Both the position numbers and the translations under genes were made by a program. Below the pieces are notes generated by a model. That model worked only from the letters and a program-made list of their open reading frames with translations, was not told the DNA's origin and did not search any database. A stretch of DNA of 64,000 bases from Ardenticatenaceae bacterium (GTDB taxonomy: Bacteria; Chloroflexota; Anaerolineae; Promineifilales; Promineifilaceae): the NCBI GenBank assembly GCA_020634455.1, contig JACKBQ010000001.1, positions 1,736,001 to 1,800,000 on the forward strand, written 5' to 3'. This document shows, piece by piece, positions 43,060 through 52,095 of the stretch. The stretch's first letter is position 1; every line of letters starts with the position of its first letter.

Positions 43060-44004
43060 CTAACCCGTGACACCACCCAAAGAATCGCTGCGCAACATCT
43101 GGAACCCTGCCGGGCCTAGTAAAACCACAAAGATAGAGGGGAAAATCAGGAACACCATCGGAAACAACATTTTTACCGGTGCTTGCTGAGCTTTTTCTTC
43201 AGCCCGCTGCCGCCGCCGTACACGCATCTGCTCCGATTGGATACGCAAAATTTTACCAATACCCACACCAAGCTGATCTGCCTGCAAAACGGCCGCAATG
43301 AAGCTGGTCACATCTGGCACATCCATCCGGTCGGACATGTCGCGCAAAGATTGGCGGCGAGATTTACCAAGCTGCATTTCATGAATCACTCGGCCAAATT
43401 CATTTGCTAGTGGGTCGTCCCACTTCTCATCCACTTTTTGCATAGCTGCATTAAACGTCAAACCCGCATCCACGCAAATAGTCATTAAGTCCAGGGCGTC
43501 TGGCAACTTTTTGATGATTGCATCTTTGCGCCGATCAACCATGGAACGCAGCAACATCCAGGGCAAATACCAGCCTAAAATCGCTGCACCTAATGTGTAG
43601 AGCAACCGACGGTTAAGCTCTGCACTACCCAAACGGGTCATCATTAGAAAAATCAAGGCGGCCAACATAACGGTAAACACGCCACGAACCACAATAAAGT
43701 CGGCGGCACGCATATTGCGGGGATTGCCGGCTAACTCTAGCAAGCGGGTGGTACTTTCTAATGTTTTTTGTGGGGTATACCGAACCAAAAATTCGCTAAT
43801 GCGGCGAATCATCGGCACAAATACACGGTCGGTAAAAGGAAGGGAAAGCTCAATCTCTTCGATGGAGACAATTTCTTCCCGAGCTGCAAATTCATCAATC
43901 CGTACGGCCAGCGGGTCATCTTCTGAGCGTCGCAACAGAAAAACGCTGCCGACCATAAACACAATAGCAACAACCGCAATAATTAGGTACATTAATGGTG
44001 TCAT
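43060..44004 (-). CDS. tadC: Tad pilus assembly membrane protein TadC
   Basis: A 314-residue type II secretion system F-like membrane protein. It has an N-terminal membrane segment, a cytosolic region (FVPMIRRISEFLVRYTPQKTL), two central helices (about 105-150), the GspF core DALDLMTICVDAGLTFNAAMQKV, QADQLGVGIGKILRIQSEQMR, and a C-terminal pair of hydrophobic segments. It probably forms the inner-membrane platform with TadB for TadA-driven pilin assembly. It starts 43 bases after tadB. Confidence 0.93.
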   Translation of the reverse strand: MTPLMYLIIAVVAIVFMVGSVFLLRRSEDDPLAVRIDEFAAREEIVSIEEIELSLPFTDRVFVPMIRRISEFLVRYTPQKTLESTTRLLELAGNPRNMRAADFIVVRGVFTVMLAALIFLMMTRLGSAELNRRLLYTLGAAILGWYLPWMLLRSMVDRRKDAIIKKLPDALDLMTICVDAGLTFNAAMQKVDEKWDDPLANEFGRVIHEMQLGKSRRQSLRDMSDRMDVPDVTSFIAAVLQADQLGVGIGKILRIQSEQMRVRRRQRAEEKAQQAPVKMLFPMVFLIFPSIFVVLLGPAGFQMLRSDSLGGVTG

Positions 44005-44047
44005 AGTTTAACGTTCTCCAGCTACATTCCAGGATGGGAAACGGCCG

Positions 44048-45046
44048 TTACACCTCAATATTCACAATCTTGCTGATTGCATACGCGCCAGCGCCAATCA
44101 TCATGGCGCTAAACGCAATAACTAGCCAACCACACGGAATTACCTGCGGCCAAATCCACGGGTCTTCCAACACCCACAGCTCAGATACATATTCTGGATT
44201 AATGAGATACAAGATAAAGCCAAGAATAACGGGCAACAGACTGATAATCCACCCCGAAGCACGACCTTGCGCCGTCAGGGTACGAATTTCGCCCTTAATT
44301 CGCACACGTTCACGAATTGTGTAGCTAATGGTATCCAACACCTCGGCCAAATTACCACCAACTTCACGCTGAATATTTACGGCCGTAATCACCAAATCTA
44401 AATCTTCACTGGGGACCCGACGATACATGTTCGCCAACGCTTGCTCTACGCTTAAACCCAGTCGAACTTCCTGTACCACCCGCTCAAACTCCACAGAAAC
44501 TGGCGGCGGAAGCTCAGTGGCAATTGCCTCCATTGCCTGCAAAACACTATAACCAGACCGCAATGCATTGACCCACAAATTAAGCGTATCACTTAACTGT
44601 GCATCAAACGCCTGCATGCGTCGCTTAGCCATTGTTCGTACATAAGTGCGCGGCACGCGAATACCCAGAAAGATCCCAAGCCCACCAATAAACCAGGAAT
44701 TATTCTGAGGCAAAAAATAGCCAGCAACGCCACCAATTACGCCAGAGATAACCACCAGGGTTACATATTCACTAACGCGTAGTTTGGCGTCAGCCCTGGA
44801 TATACGCTCTCGGATAGGCTCAAAAAAGTTTCGCCCTGAAAGCACTTTATCCAACCGATCCGCTACATCAGGGCCATCATCCGCCTCCACACTTTCCGGT
44901 AACTCTACAATCGTCGTATTGCTGCCAACAAACTGCTCCAAACGCTCATCAACCGCACTTTGATTGCTAGTAGCCACAAAAGCAATGCCAGCCCCTAAAA
45001 TAAAAATGGCCGCTAATGCTGCACCAAAAATAAGCAATGGAGACAT
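44048..45046 (-). CDS. tadB: Tad pilus assembly membrane protein TadB
   Basis: A 332-residue GspF-domain platform protein, paralogue of TadC. Features: N-terminal helix with an acidic, Pro-poor linker, two central membrane helices (VTLVVISGVIGGVAGYFL and IFLGIRVPRTYVRTM regions), the GspF motifs LPPPVSVEFERVVQEVRLG and NIQREVGGNLAEVLDTISYTIRER, then C-terminal helices (IISLLPVILGFILYLI). Partner of TadC and TadA. The GC content in this region is lower than average and only a few ACGGCCGT octamers occur. Confidence 0.93.
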   Translation of the reverse strand: MSPLLIFGAALAAIFILGAGIAFVATSNQSAVDERLEQFVGSNTTIVELPESVEADDGPDVADRLDKVLSGRNFFEPIRERISRADAKLRVSEYVTLVVISGVIGGVAGYFLPQNNSWFIGGLGIFLGIRVPRTYVRTMAKRRMQAFDAQLSDTLNLWVNALRSGYSVLQAMEAIATELPPPVSVEFERVVQEVRLGLSVEQALANMYRRVPSEDLDLVITAVNIQREVGGNLAEVLDTISYTIRERVRIKGEIRTLTAQGRASGWIISLLPVILGFILYLINPEYVSELWVLEDPWIWPQVIPCGWLVIAFSAMMIGAGAYAISKIVNIEV

Positions 45047-45082
45047 AAATGACGCTCCTATAAAAACAGACCGGTAAACAAA

Positions 45083-46459
45083 TTACCGACGACGACTACC
45101 GATACCAAAAATAGAAGGCGGCAGCATAATACCGGCTTCCTGAATTTTCCACATGAATTTCGGCCGTAAACCTGTGGGGCGCAAACGGCCGATAACCTTG
45201 CCGTTCTCAATATTTGTCTGTTCAAATCGGAAAATTTCCGATGTGGTAATGATATCCCCTTCCATACCCTGTATTTCGCTAATGGAAGTTACCTTTCGGG
45301 AACCATCCCGCATACGATCCTGATGCACAACAAGATGAATAGCCGAGGCAATCTGCTCACGAATAGCACGATGGGGCAAATCCATACCAGCCATCAAAAC
45401 CATCGTCTCCAAACGAGACAACATATCACGGGGGCCGTTTGCATGGCCTGTCGCCAAACTACCATCATGACCTGTATTCATTGCCTGGAGCATATCCAAA
45501 GCTTCGCCACCACGAACCTCACCGACAATGATACGATCAGGGCGCATACGCAAAGAGTTGATCACCAAATCCTGAATCGTCACAGCACCACGGCCTTCCA
45601 CATTAGCGTTACGCGATTCCAACGTTACCACATGATCCTGGCGTAACTGCAATTCTGCCGCGTTCTCAATGGTCACAATACGCTCATCGTCCGGGATAAA
45701 CCCAGATAAGATGTTCAGCAATGTTGTTTTCCCGGAACCAGTGCCTCCAGAAATCATAACATTTAGCTTAGAAATAACACATGCTTTTAAGAATTCAACA
45801 GCCTCCACTGTAATGCTGCCAAACTCAATAATGTTTTCAACAGTAAAGGGAATCTTGGAAAAAATACGAATGGTTAACGAAGCACCATTGAGGGAAATAG
45901 GCGGAATAACGGCGTTTACACGAGACCCGTCCGGTAAACGGGCATCCACCATCGGTGATCCTTCATCAATACGCCGCCCCAAGGGGGCAACGATACGGTC
46001 AATAATCCTCAGCAGATGATCATTATCTTCAAACGTTACATTTACACGCTGAATCTTGCCACCACGTTCAATGTACACATTTTTAGGTCCATTTACCATA
46101 ATTTCGGTAACGCCATCCATGTGCAAGAATTGCTCTAGTGGGCCAAAACCCAGAATTTCTGCCACAATAGCTTCAAACAATCGTCTCTTTTCGTTTCGTG
46201 TGAGTACGATGCTTTCTTCTGCTAGCATGGATTCGAACATTTCCTGGATGGTCATGCGAACTTCGGCCGTTTGCGTGATATCCATGCTCGGATCTAGTTC
46301 AGCGATCAGACGTTGCTGAATACGGTTCTTTAAATCAACGTAAGCGTCTCGTGAACCAACCGCTGGAGAAGCTCGCTTCACTCGAAGCTCTTGAAGTTTT
46401 GAAGGTTCTGCTTGCGTTGTTGATTCCTGGTTTCTCTCAATACGTTTTAAAAGAGACAC
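45083..46459 (-). CDS. tadA: Tad/Flp pilus assembly ATPase TadA (CpaF)
   Basis: A 458-residue secretion ATPase that powers pilus assembly. The N-terminal region (about 1-110) precedes the ATPase core with TEIMVNGPKNVYIERGGKI, VDARLPDGSRVNAVIPPISL, Walker A SGGTGSGKTTLLNIL (about 237-251), the Asp box and the Walker B region, IIVGEVRGGEALDMLQAMNTGH with the His box. It is the CpaF/TadA branch of the VirB11/GspE family. It starts 2 bases after the tadZ stop, so they are co-transcribed. Confidence 0.96.
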   Translation of the reverse strand: MSLLKRIERNQESTTQAEPSKLQELRVKRASPAVGSRDAYVDLKNRIQQRLIAELDPSMDITQTAEVRMTIQEMFESMLAEESIVLTRNEKRRLFEAIVAEILGFGPLEQFLHMDGVTEIMVNGPKNVYIERGGKIQRVNVTFEDNDHLLRIIDRIVAPLGRRIDEGSPMVDARLPDGSRVNAVIPPISLNGASLTIRIFSKIPFTVENIIEFGSITVEAVEFLKACVISKLNVMISGGTGSGKTTLLNILSGFIPDDERIVTIENAAELQLRQDHVVTLESRNANVEGRGAVTIQDLVINSLRMRPDRIIVGEVRGGEALDMLQAMNTGHDGSLATGHANGPRDMLSRLETMVLMAGMDLPHRAIREQIASAIHLVVHQDRMRDGSRKVTSISEIQGMEGDIITTSEIFRFEQTNIENGKVIGRLRPTGLRPKFMWKIQEAGIMLPPSIFGIGSRRR

Positions 46460-46461
46460 AA

Positions 46462-47751
46462 TTATCCTCCAGCTGCTTCGCGACGGTTAAATAGACGCCC
46501 AAATAAACCTTTTGATTTTTCTGATTGTTCTTTTTTATGGCTCACAGGGGCTTTGCCATCCATCAATTCTTTAGCAATCTGATCTGCAATTTTGATGATA
46601 GCTAGGCTTATCGCCTTCTTTTGATGTTCACCCATCACCATTGGAATACCACGATTCGACGCATCATTCACGGTGATTTCATCATCAGGTATGGTGCCAT
46701 AAATCGGCCGTTTTAGGGCCTTTCCAACATCATGAACAGAAATCCCTTTGCCCTGCTTGCTTTTCGCTCTATTTACAACCAACCAAACCTTTTGAGTTTC
46801 ATACTCCAAACTTTCGGCTAAATCAAAGAAACGACTGACATTTTTCAAGCTAGAAAGATTCTGTTGAGCGATCAATACAATGCGATCAGCCATATCCAAA
46901 ACCGCCAGTGTCTTTTCACTCAAATACGAAGTTGTATCTACAATAATAAAGTCAAACGACTCTTTCAAGGATGCAAGTAATTGTTTAATATTTTCTTCAG
47001 TAACAATATCCGCCATTTCTGGACGTGGAGGTGCTAATAAAACGTTCAAATTACTACGGTGTATCTGAGAAATACTGCTTATTAAGTCCTGATCAAGCTC
47101 ATTACCACGATCACTCAAATCAGCAATACTGGTAACAGCCTTCATATTCAACATCACAGAAACATCTCCAAACTGGAGACTGCCATCAACCAAGATAGTT
47201 CTACGCCCTCTTCGTGCCAGCGCAACTGCCAAATTAATTGCCGCAGTTGTGCATCCCGCTCCACCTTTAGGACTGTAAACAGCAATCAAATTCCCTTCTG
47301 GAGCAACCACAGGTTCTTCCGGAGTGTTACCAGTAACTTGCCTATGTTGGCGTACTGGAGCAGAGCTTGCAGCAGGACGTTTGTCATGAACACGGCGTAT
47401 AGCAGCAACCAACTCATCCCCACCGAAAGGCTTGGTCAGAAAATCACGTGCGCCAGCCATCATTGCCCGACGCAAGTAATTGGGGTCACTTTGCACCGAC
47501 ATAATAATTATTTGAACTGAGGGTACGGATTCAGTGATCTGCTGGCTTGCCCCTATGCCATCAATACCTGGCATATTAATATCCATCAAAATAATATCTG
47601 GCTGATGCTCTTTTGCCATTTGTACAGCTTCTTCACCTGTACCAGCCTGACCAATTACTTCGATATCGGATTCAAATTGAAGGAGTTTTCTGACATTTTC
47701 CCGGGTTTCAGGAAGGTCATCTACAATCAGTACGCGAATATTTCCTGCCAT
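46462..47751 (-). CDS. TadZ/CpaE-like protein with functional-looking receiver domain
   Basis: A 429-residue protein: an N-terminal CheY-like receiver (about 1-125) fused to a ParA/MinD-like ATPase (about 155-400). Unlike many CpaE/TadZ proteins, the receiver keeps its full catalytic set: Asp11/Asp12, phospho-acceptor Asp57 in LMDINMPG, a Ser in IIMSVQS and the Lys in LTKPFGG. The ATPase has a deviant Walker A, SPKGGAGCTTAAIN, then VDGSLQFGDVSVML. TadZ positions the pilus machine at the pole. The intact receiver suggests phosphorylation by a kinase, perhaps the one encoded at 48470-49540. A consensus promoter (47903-47930) lies upstream. Confidence 0.93.
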   Translation of the reverse strand: MAGNIRVLIVDDLPETRENVRKLLQFESDIEVIGQAGTGEEAVQMAKEHQPDIILMDINMPGIDGIGASQQITESVPSVQIIIMSVQSDPNYLRRAMMAGARDFLTKPFGGDELVAAIRRVHDKRPAASSAPVRQHRQVTGNTPEEPVVAPEGNLIAVYSPKGGAGCTTAAINLAVALARRGRRTILVDGSLQFGDVSVMLNMKAVTSIADLSDRGNELDQDLISSISQIHRSNLNVLLAPPRPEMADIVTEENIKQLLASLKESFDFIIVDTTSYLSEKTLAVLDMADRIVLIAQQNLSSLKNVSRFFDLAESLEYETQKVWLVVNRAKSKQGKGISVHDVGKALKRPIYGTIPDDEITVNDASNRGIPMVMGEHQKKAISLAIIKIADQIAKELMDGKAPVSHKKEQSEKSKGLFGRLFNRREAAGG

Positions 47752-47902
47752 TATATATCCAAAAGTGCTTAAGATTTTTACTAAACGGAGTTCAAATTCT
47801 AATAGCTAATTCATTTCTCCGAGTTTTTTGCTTTGAGGAAAGGGTAGACAATACGAAACAATTCTCTACATAATATTATGCCCTAAAGTGGAATTTTAGA
47901 CC

Positions 47903-47930
47903 ATCATACTATGATCCATAGCATTGTCAA
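47903..47930 (-). promoter_or_regulatory. Sigma-70 promoter for the tadZ-tadABC operon
   Basis: On the minus strand TTGACA (47930-47925) and TATGAT (47908-47903) are 16 bases apart, near-consensus. Transcription would start near 47896 and leave a leader of about 145 bases before tadZ. Confidence 0.75.
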
Positions 47931-47973
47931 TAGGGCAAGTTTTGAATAAATTTTAGGATAGTGAAGGACAGCG

Positions 47974-48008
47974 GGAAAAAATCGAGCCCTATCATAACGA
48001 TAGGGCTC
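47974..48008 (-). terminator. Terminator after flp
   Basis: GAGCCCTATC (47984-47993) and GATAGGGCTC (47999-48008) form a 10-bp stem with a short loop, followed on the minus strand by GATTTTTTCCC. It separates flp from the tadZ promoter. Confidence 0.92.
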
Positions 48009-48058
48009 AGGTCTCATAACAAACAACAAATATGTCTTAGAATGAATATTGCCAAAGA

Positions 48059-48211
48059 TTAGGCGTTGAGACCATTAACGATGCGGCTAAAAACATTACC
48101 AATTTGCGGGCCAAGCAGGGTCAGAATTGCAATTACAACCACAGCCACGAGGACTAATACCAATGCATATTCTACCAAGCCCTGACCATCTTCACGGTGT
48201 AAGAATAACAT
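48059..48211 (-). CDS. flp: Flp-type pilin
   Basis: A 50-residue pilin, the structural subunit of the Tad pilus. The sequence has the type IVb/Flp signature: after a short leader MLFLHREDG, the processing site is followed by QGLVEYALVLVLVAVVVIAI, with Glu at +5 and Tyr at +6 of the mature protein, and a single hydrophobic helix, ending in SRIVNGLNA. A strong Shine-Dalgarno (AAAGGAGG) lies about 8 bases upstream of the ATG at 48211. The gene ends at TAA 48059. A terminator follows. It is expressed apart from the assembly genes, allowing high pilin levels. No prepilin peptidase gene is seen in this window. Confidence 0.95.
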   Translation of the reverse strand: MLFLHREDGQGLVEYALVLVLVAVVVIAILTLLGPQIGNVFSRIVNGLNA

Positions 48212-48469
48212 CTGTTAAAACCTCCTTTACAGTTTACAGATTAAAATCACATTACAGTTAAAACTATGCATTTAGCATAATATTTTCCAAGTCTCATCAC
48301 AATAGGATTGTGGTACCTGGTTTTAGAATAAAGATTCTAGTCTTTCTAACTGGCTAGTTTTTGTATAGTAGTCCTAGTACCTTACACTTTAAATTACTTG
48401 TTACCGTGAAGGGTATCAGTTAGTTACTCTTGTTGTCAAGCAAAAAAAGTGTGGTTTTAGGATGAAAGA
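48212..48469. other. AT-rich flp leader region
   Basis: About 258 bases with no further gene. A TTGACA -35-like box (48439-48434, minus strand) is visible, but its -10 partner is weak. A copy of the GTACTAGGAC word lies at 48368-48381. Confidence 0.35.
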
Positions 48470-49540
48470 TTAGAAACTGGCTTCATTTTCTATCGGGATT
48501 GCAAACTCGACTCTTGTGCCCTGCCCCAAATTACTCTGAAGGCTAAGTTCTCCTCCTAGCATTTCCGTTCTTTCTCGCAATGTCGCCAAGCCGATGGTTT
48601 TTTGGCCGCCATTAAATGCATCTTCGACATTAAAACCAGTGCCGTTGTCTTCAACTACGGCCGTTACCTGATCCGGCCCCATATCAACCTGAATCTGAAT
48701 TTGTGTTGCCTGAGAATGGCTCATCGCATTTTGAAGCAATTCTTGCACATTTCGGAATACCGTCACTTCAATATGGCTCTCGAGACGACGCTCTACACCT
48801 GTAACAGTAATAGGAACTGGTACGCCATTTTTCTCTTGGAACGACTCAGCGTATCGGCGTAATGTAGGCACGACACCCAAGTCGTCAAGCATCATTGGCC
48901 GAAGGTCAAAAATAAAATCCTTGACGTTACTAAATGTTGAACCAGCCGAGCTTTTGAGTGCATTCAGCTCGGTGCGAGCCCGATCTGGATTTACATCAAA
49001 AAACCGCTGACATATTTCTGCCTGCAAAATAAAGTTGCTAATCGAGGAGGCAACACTATCATGCATCTTTCTTACCAAACCCTGACGTACAGCCTCCTCT
49101 GTTTGAATGACACGAATGACATTTGGCTGCTCGCCAACTCGGCGTGAACCACCTCTAGGAGACGGAAGGGGTACGTCCCCATCGGTCAGCTCAATGATTT
49201 TTCTTTGGAATTCAGCCAATCGTTCTAAATTGCGCTGGTCGCTTTGCAGCTTTTCTAACTGACCGCGCATGGTAAACAAGCGCTGTTGCACATCGTTTAA
49301 AGCTTCATAGGCTTCCTTGATGTCTTCACGCGGCAACGTTTCAAAGTTTGTTTGGAGTTGGCGAGTATAGCTGGTAACTTGAGAGTTACGCTGTGCCAAA
49401 CGCTCAACCTCAGCTGCACTTTGCTTGATCAGAATGTCAATTTCTTTGAGGTCTCGTTGGGTTTGCTCGTAATCTTTATGGGTTTCTTCCAAAAAGGAGG
49501 CCAGCGAAAATTCATCTTCCATTCCGGCTGTGTTTACCAT
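48470..49540 (-). CDS. DegS-type sensor histidine kinase (HisKA_3 family)
   Basis: A 356-residue cytosolic kinase. A long coiled-coil sensor region (about 20-120) is followed by a HisKA_3 domain with the phospho-acceptor His160 in LVRKMHDSVASSISNF and by an HATPase_c domain (NVQELLQNAMSHSQATQ, VVEDNGTGFN, GLATLRERTEMLGGELSL). No membrane segment, as in DegS. The response-regulator gene lies directly upstream, so they form a two-component pair. Location next to flp and the tad genes suggests control of pilus expression or phosphorylation of TadZ. Confidence 0.9.
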   Translation of the reverse strand: MVNTAGMEDEFSLASFLEETHKDYEQTQRDLKEIDILIKQSAAEVERLAQRNSQVTSYTRQLQTNFETLPREDIKEAYEALNDVQQRLFTMRGQLEKLQSDQRNLERLAEFQRKIIELTDGDVPLPSPRGGSRRVGEQPNVIRVIQTEEAVRQGLVRKMHDSVASSISNFILQAEICQRFFDVNPDRARTELNALKSSAGSTFSNVKDFIFDLRPMMLDDLGVVPTLRRYAESFQEKNGVPVPITVTGVERRLESHIEVTVFRNVQELLQNAMSHSQATQIQIQVDMGPDQVTAVVEDNGTGFNVEDAFNGGQKTIGLATLRERTEMLGGELSLQSNLGQGTRVEFAIPIENEASF

Positions 49541-49607
49541 CTGTCAGTTTCCTTGCGTTTAGCAAGCCACAACGGCAATGTTTTGCCAATTATGGCTTGC
49601 TCCGGGT

Positions 49608-50300
49608 TTAGCGAGAGCCTTCCAGACGCACCCAACCATGACGCAAAGCATAAACGGCCGCTTGTGTACGATCATCTACGCGCAATTTACGTAAGATGGC
49701 CGTCATGTGGTTTTTAACCGTCTGATGGCTAATCCCTAGTTTATACGCAATTTCTTTATTGCTCAAGCCCCGCGTAACATGCTCCAAAATTTCCATCTCT
49801 CGCGGCGAGAGCGGCACAAACAAATCTTCTGAATCACTGATCAGCGGCCCGCTAAAACGGCCGATTCGCTGCTCTACCCAATTCATCAACTCATCATAAG
49901 ACATTGTCTTCTCTTCCACATAGTAGTTCCCTTCACGGACAGTGTGGATAATGTTGATTAACGCTTCTGGTGTGATGTCTTTGGGGCAGTAAGCCGAAGC
50001 GCCAGCACGGATAGCATGAAATACCTGTTCGGCATCATCATAGCCAGTGATCATTATGACCTTCACATCTGGTAGCTGCGTTTTAATTTTGCGAGTTACC
50101 TGTAAGCCATTGATGGTAGGCAAATTAATGTCCATCAAAATAACTTCCGGGTTCACCTCGTAAGCCATTTCAATGGCCACTTCGCCATCGGCAGCTTCGC
50201 CTACAACCTTCATCCGGGAGTCAGTTTCCAATACGTCGCGCAAACCTTGCCGGAAAACGGGATGATCATCAACAATAAGTAATTCGGTTGGTTCTATCAT
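49608..50300 (-). CDS. NarL/FixJ-type response regulator
   Basis: A 230-residue DNA-binding regulator. The N-terminal receiver (about 1-125) has Asp11/Asp12, phospho-acceptor Asp57 in LMDINLPTINGL and Lys in YCPKDITPEAL; the C-terminal LuxR-type helix-turn-helix (about 165-225) reads LSPREMEILEHVTRGLSNKE followed by IAYKLGISHQTVKNHM. Its partner is the DegS-type kinase that starts 67 bases downstream. It may activate flp or the tad operon, but no repeated operator is apparent. Confidence 0.94.
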   Translation of the reverse strand: MIEPTELLIVDDHPVFRQGLRDVLETDSRMKVVGEAADGEVAIEMAYEVNPEVILMDINLPTINGLQVTRKIKTQLPDVKVIMITGYDDAEQVFHAIRAGASAYCPKDITPEALINIIHTVREGNYYVEEKTMSYDELMNWVEQRIGRFSGPLISDSEDLFVPLSPREMEILEHVTRGLSNKEIAYKLGISHQTVKNHMTAILRKLRVDDRTQAAVYALRHGWVRLEGSR

Positions 50301-50469
50301 TTTTTACCTCGCTCTGTATTTTTATCTGCGAATATTTTCTTATGATTAACAGAAATTCTCATATTTGTATGGGTTAGAAATGTTGATAGCAAAAAATTAA
50401 ACGGTGGGTTTTAATGAAAACACAGGAGCAAATTCAGTATAACAGGTTTTAAGCAAACAGGTACTAGGA

Positions 50470-52011
50470 CTACGGTACCGCTAACTCGTAAACCGCCATG
50501 TTGTTTAATCCTTGTTCATTCGTCAAAGCAAAGTTCGTGGCAAAACGGAGCAGAGTGGAGGGCTGCTCGGCTATTTGTGTGTAAGGCCACCCGGGTGCCG
50601 TAACCAGATACTGGGCATCGCTGGCCAGGATGTATTCTGCCAAAGCGTCTTCATTGTCAAGGAGCGGAATCACTTCTGGTGAAATGAGACCTGCCAAGTC
50701 GAGCAACGGCCGTTCCGCAAAATAACCTATCGCACCAATATCATGGGAGGCAATGAGGGCATCGGGCGGGGTGTTGTCTGCCAACCACCCCGCCACTGCG
50801 ACCATTTCCCCTTCAACGATGGCAACATCTACCGCAAAAGCAAAAGCCCCTTGCAGCAAAAAATACAACAGTATGATGGTAAAGGACAGGCGCGCTACCT
50901 GTTTTCCTAGCCACAAAGTACGGTCATATTCTGACGAACTATATAACAGTACTAGGACCCACCCAAACAGCCCATACAGCACCCAAATTGGCATAATGGG
51001 GATGAGGTAACGGCCGTGTTGAAACGTCACCGGCAAACGCCAGGCATAGAGCAATACGTGCCCGCCCGCCCAGCACAGCGGCAGCAGGTAAAAAAGCCGT
51101 CGTTGTGCCCAATCAGCTTTCACCGCATGCCACACCGCAATGATTAGCCCCGGCAGCAAGAGCAAATGCGGGCTACTGACGCCGCGCCAGCCGGAAGCCG
51201 GACCACCTAAACTTAGAAAAAGAAGTTGGCTCAATCGCGTTACAAATGGCTGGGCCAAAACGGCCGCATACTCCACCTGCTTGGCGTACAGCGTGTTGGG
51301 CCAGATGGTGCCGCTCGTGTAAAAGTTGAACAAAAAATATGGGACTAGGGGGAGAACGGCCGTTCCCAACAAAACTCCACCCCGCCGTAAACGATCGCTA
51401 AAACTGGCAGGCAGCAACAATATCCCCGCTAAAATGAGCAATAAAAGCCCCAAGCCATCTGGCCGAATAAGGATGAGCAGCCCGGCAAAAAAGCCCAGCC
51501 GCGCCAAAACCCGCCCCGTAACCACATTTTTTGTGACCAGTTCTGCGTACCAGACGGACAATTGCAAGCCAAGCGCGGCAAAAAAGAGCGTTTCCATGCC
51601 GCTAACTGCCGCCCACAGCAGCGGCCAGGTAAGCACCAGCACCACCCCCGCCAACCAATCTTTCTCCGCCCAATCGGGCCAGAGCGCCCGCCACAGCCGC
51701 ATGCCGCTCCAGCCCAGCCAGACGAGGCAGGCGCCGCCCAGCGAATAAGCCCAAAGCAAGTATGGCACGCCCAGCAGATAGCCCAATGCGAGCAACAATG
51801 TCCAAAGAGGCGCTGTGGAGCCTGCGCTGCTGACGCCGGGAGTGAATTCGAGACGGCCGTTCCTGGCCAAATTCCGCGCGTACGTCTGGTGAATCCAGGC
51901 ATCATCCAGCGGGAAGCCCAGTTTATTTTGCACCGTGACGCCCAAAAACAGCGCCAACCCCATGCCTGCCGCCACAACCACCCACAACCGCCGATTGCCT
52001 AATAATTTCAT
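50470..52011 (-). CDS. Polytopic GT-C-like membrane glycosyltransferase
   Basis: A 513-residue membrane protein with about 11-12 hydrophobic segments and a C-terminal extracytoplasmic-looking domain (about 400-513). The first external loop has GFPLDDAWIHQTYARNLARNG (about 32-51), a DD motif typical of GT-C fold glycosyltransferases that use polyprenyl-phosphate sugars, followed by SSAGSTAPLWTLLL. Exact donor and acceptor cannot be told. It is the first or last of five related membrane-protein genes on this strand. Alternatively it may be a mannosyltransferase working with the polyprenol-phosphate mannose synthase downstream of this block (59481-60233). Confidence 0.7.
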   Translation of the reverse strand: MKLLGNRRLWVVVAAGMGLALFLGVTVQNKLGFPLDDAWIHQTYARNLARNGRLEFTPGVSSAGSTAPLWTLLLALGYLLGVPYLLWAYSLGGACLVWLGWSGMRLWRALWPDWAEKDWLAGVVLVLTWPLLWAAVSGMETLFFAALGLQLSVWYAELVTKNVVTGRVLARLGFFAGLLILIRPDGLGLLLLILAGILLLPASFSDRLRRGGVLLGTAVLPLVPYFLFNFYTSGTIWPNTLYAKQVEYAAVLAQPFVTRLSQLLFLSLGGPASGWRGVSSPHLLLLPGLIIAVWHAVKADWAQRRLFYLLPLCWAGGHVLLYAWRLPVTFQHGRYLIPIMPIWVLYGLFGWVLVLLYSSSEYDRTLWLGKQVARLSFTIILLYFLLQGAFAFAVDVAIVEGEMVAVAGWLADNTPPDALIASHDIGAIGYFAERPLLDLAGLISPEVIPLLDNEDALAEYILASDAQYLVTAPGWPYTQIAEQPSTLLRFATNFALTNEQGLNNMAVYELAVP

Positions 52012-52030
52012 TCCCTTCTCCGTGCTTTCT

Positions 52031-52085
52031 TTACCGCAGAGCGCGCGGACGTTTTTAGTTTTCTCTGCGATCTCCGCATCCTCTA
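52031..52085. repeat. CCGCAGAG..CTCTACGGTG palindromic repeat
   Basis: ACCGCAGAGCGCGCGGACG and a TTCTCTGCGATCTCCGCATC/CTCTACGGT segment are complementary in part, related to the CACAGAG family, between two membrane-protein genes. Confidence 0.5.
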
Positions 52086-52095
52086 CGGTGAAAAA

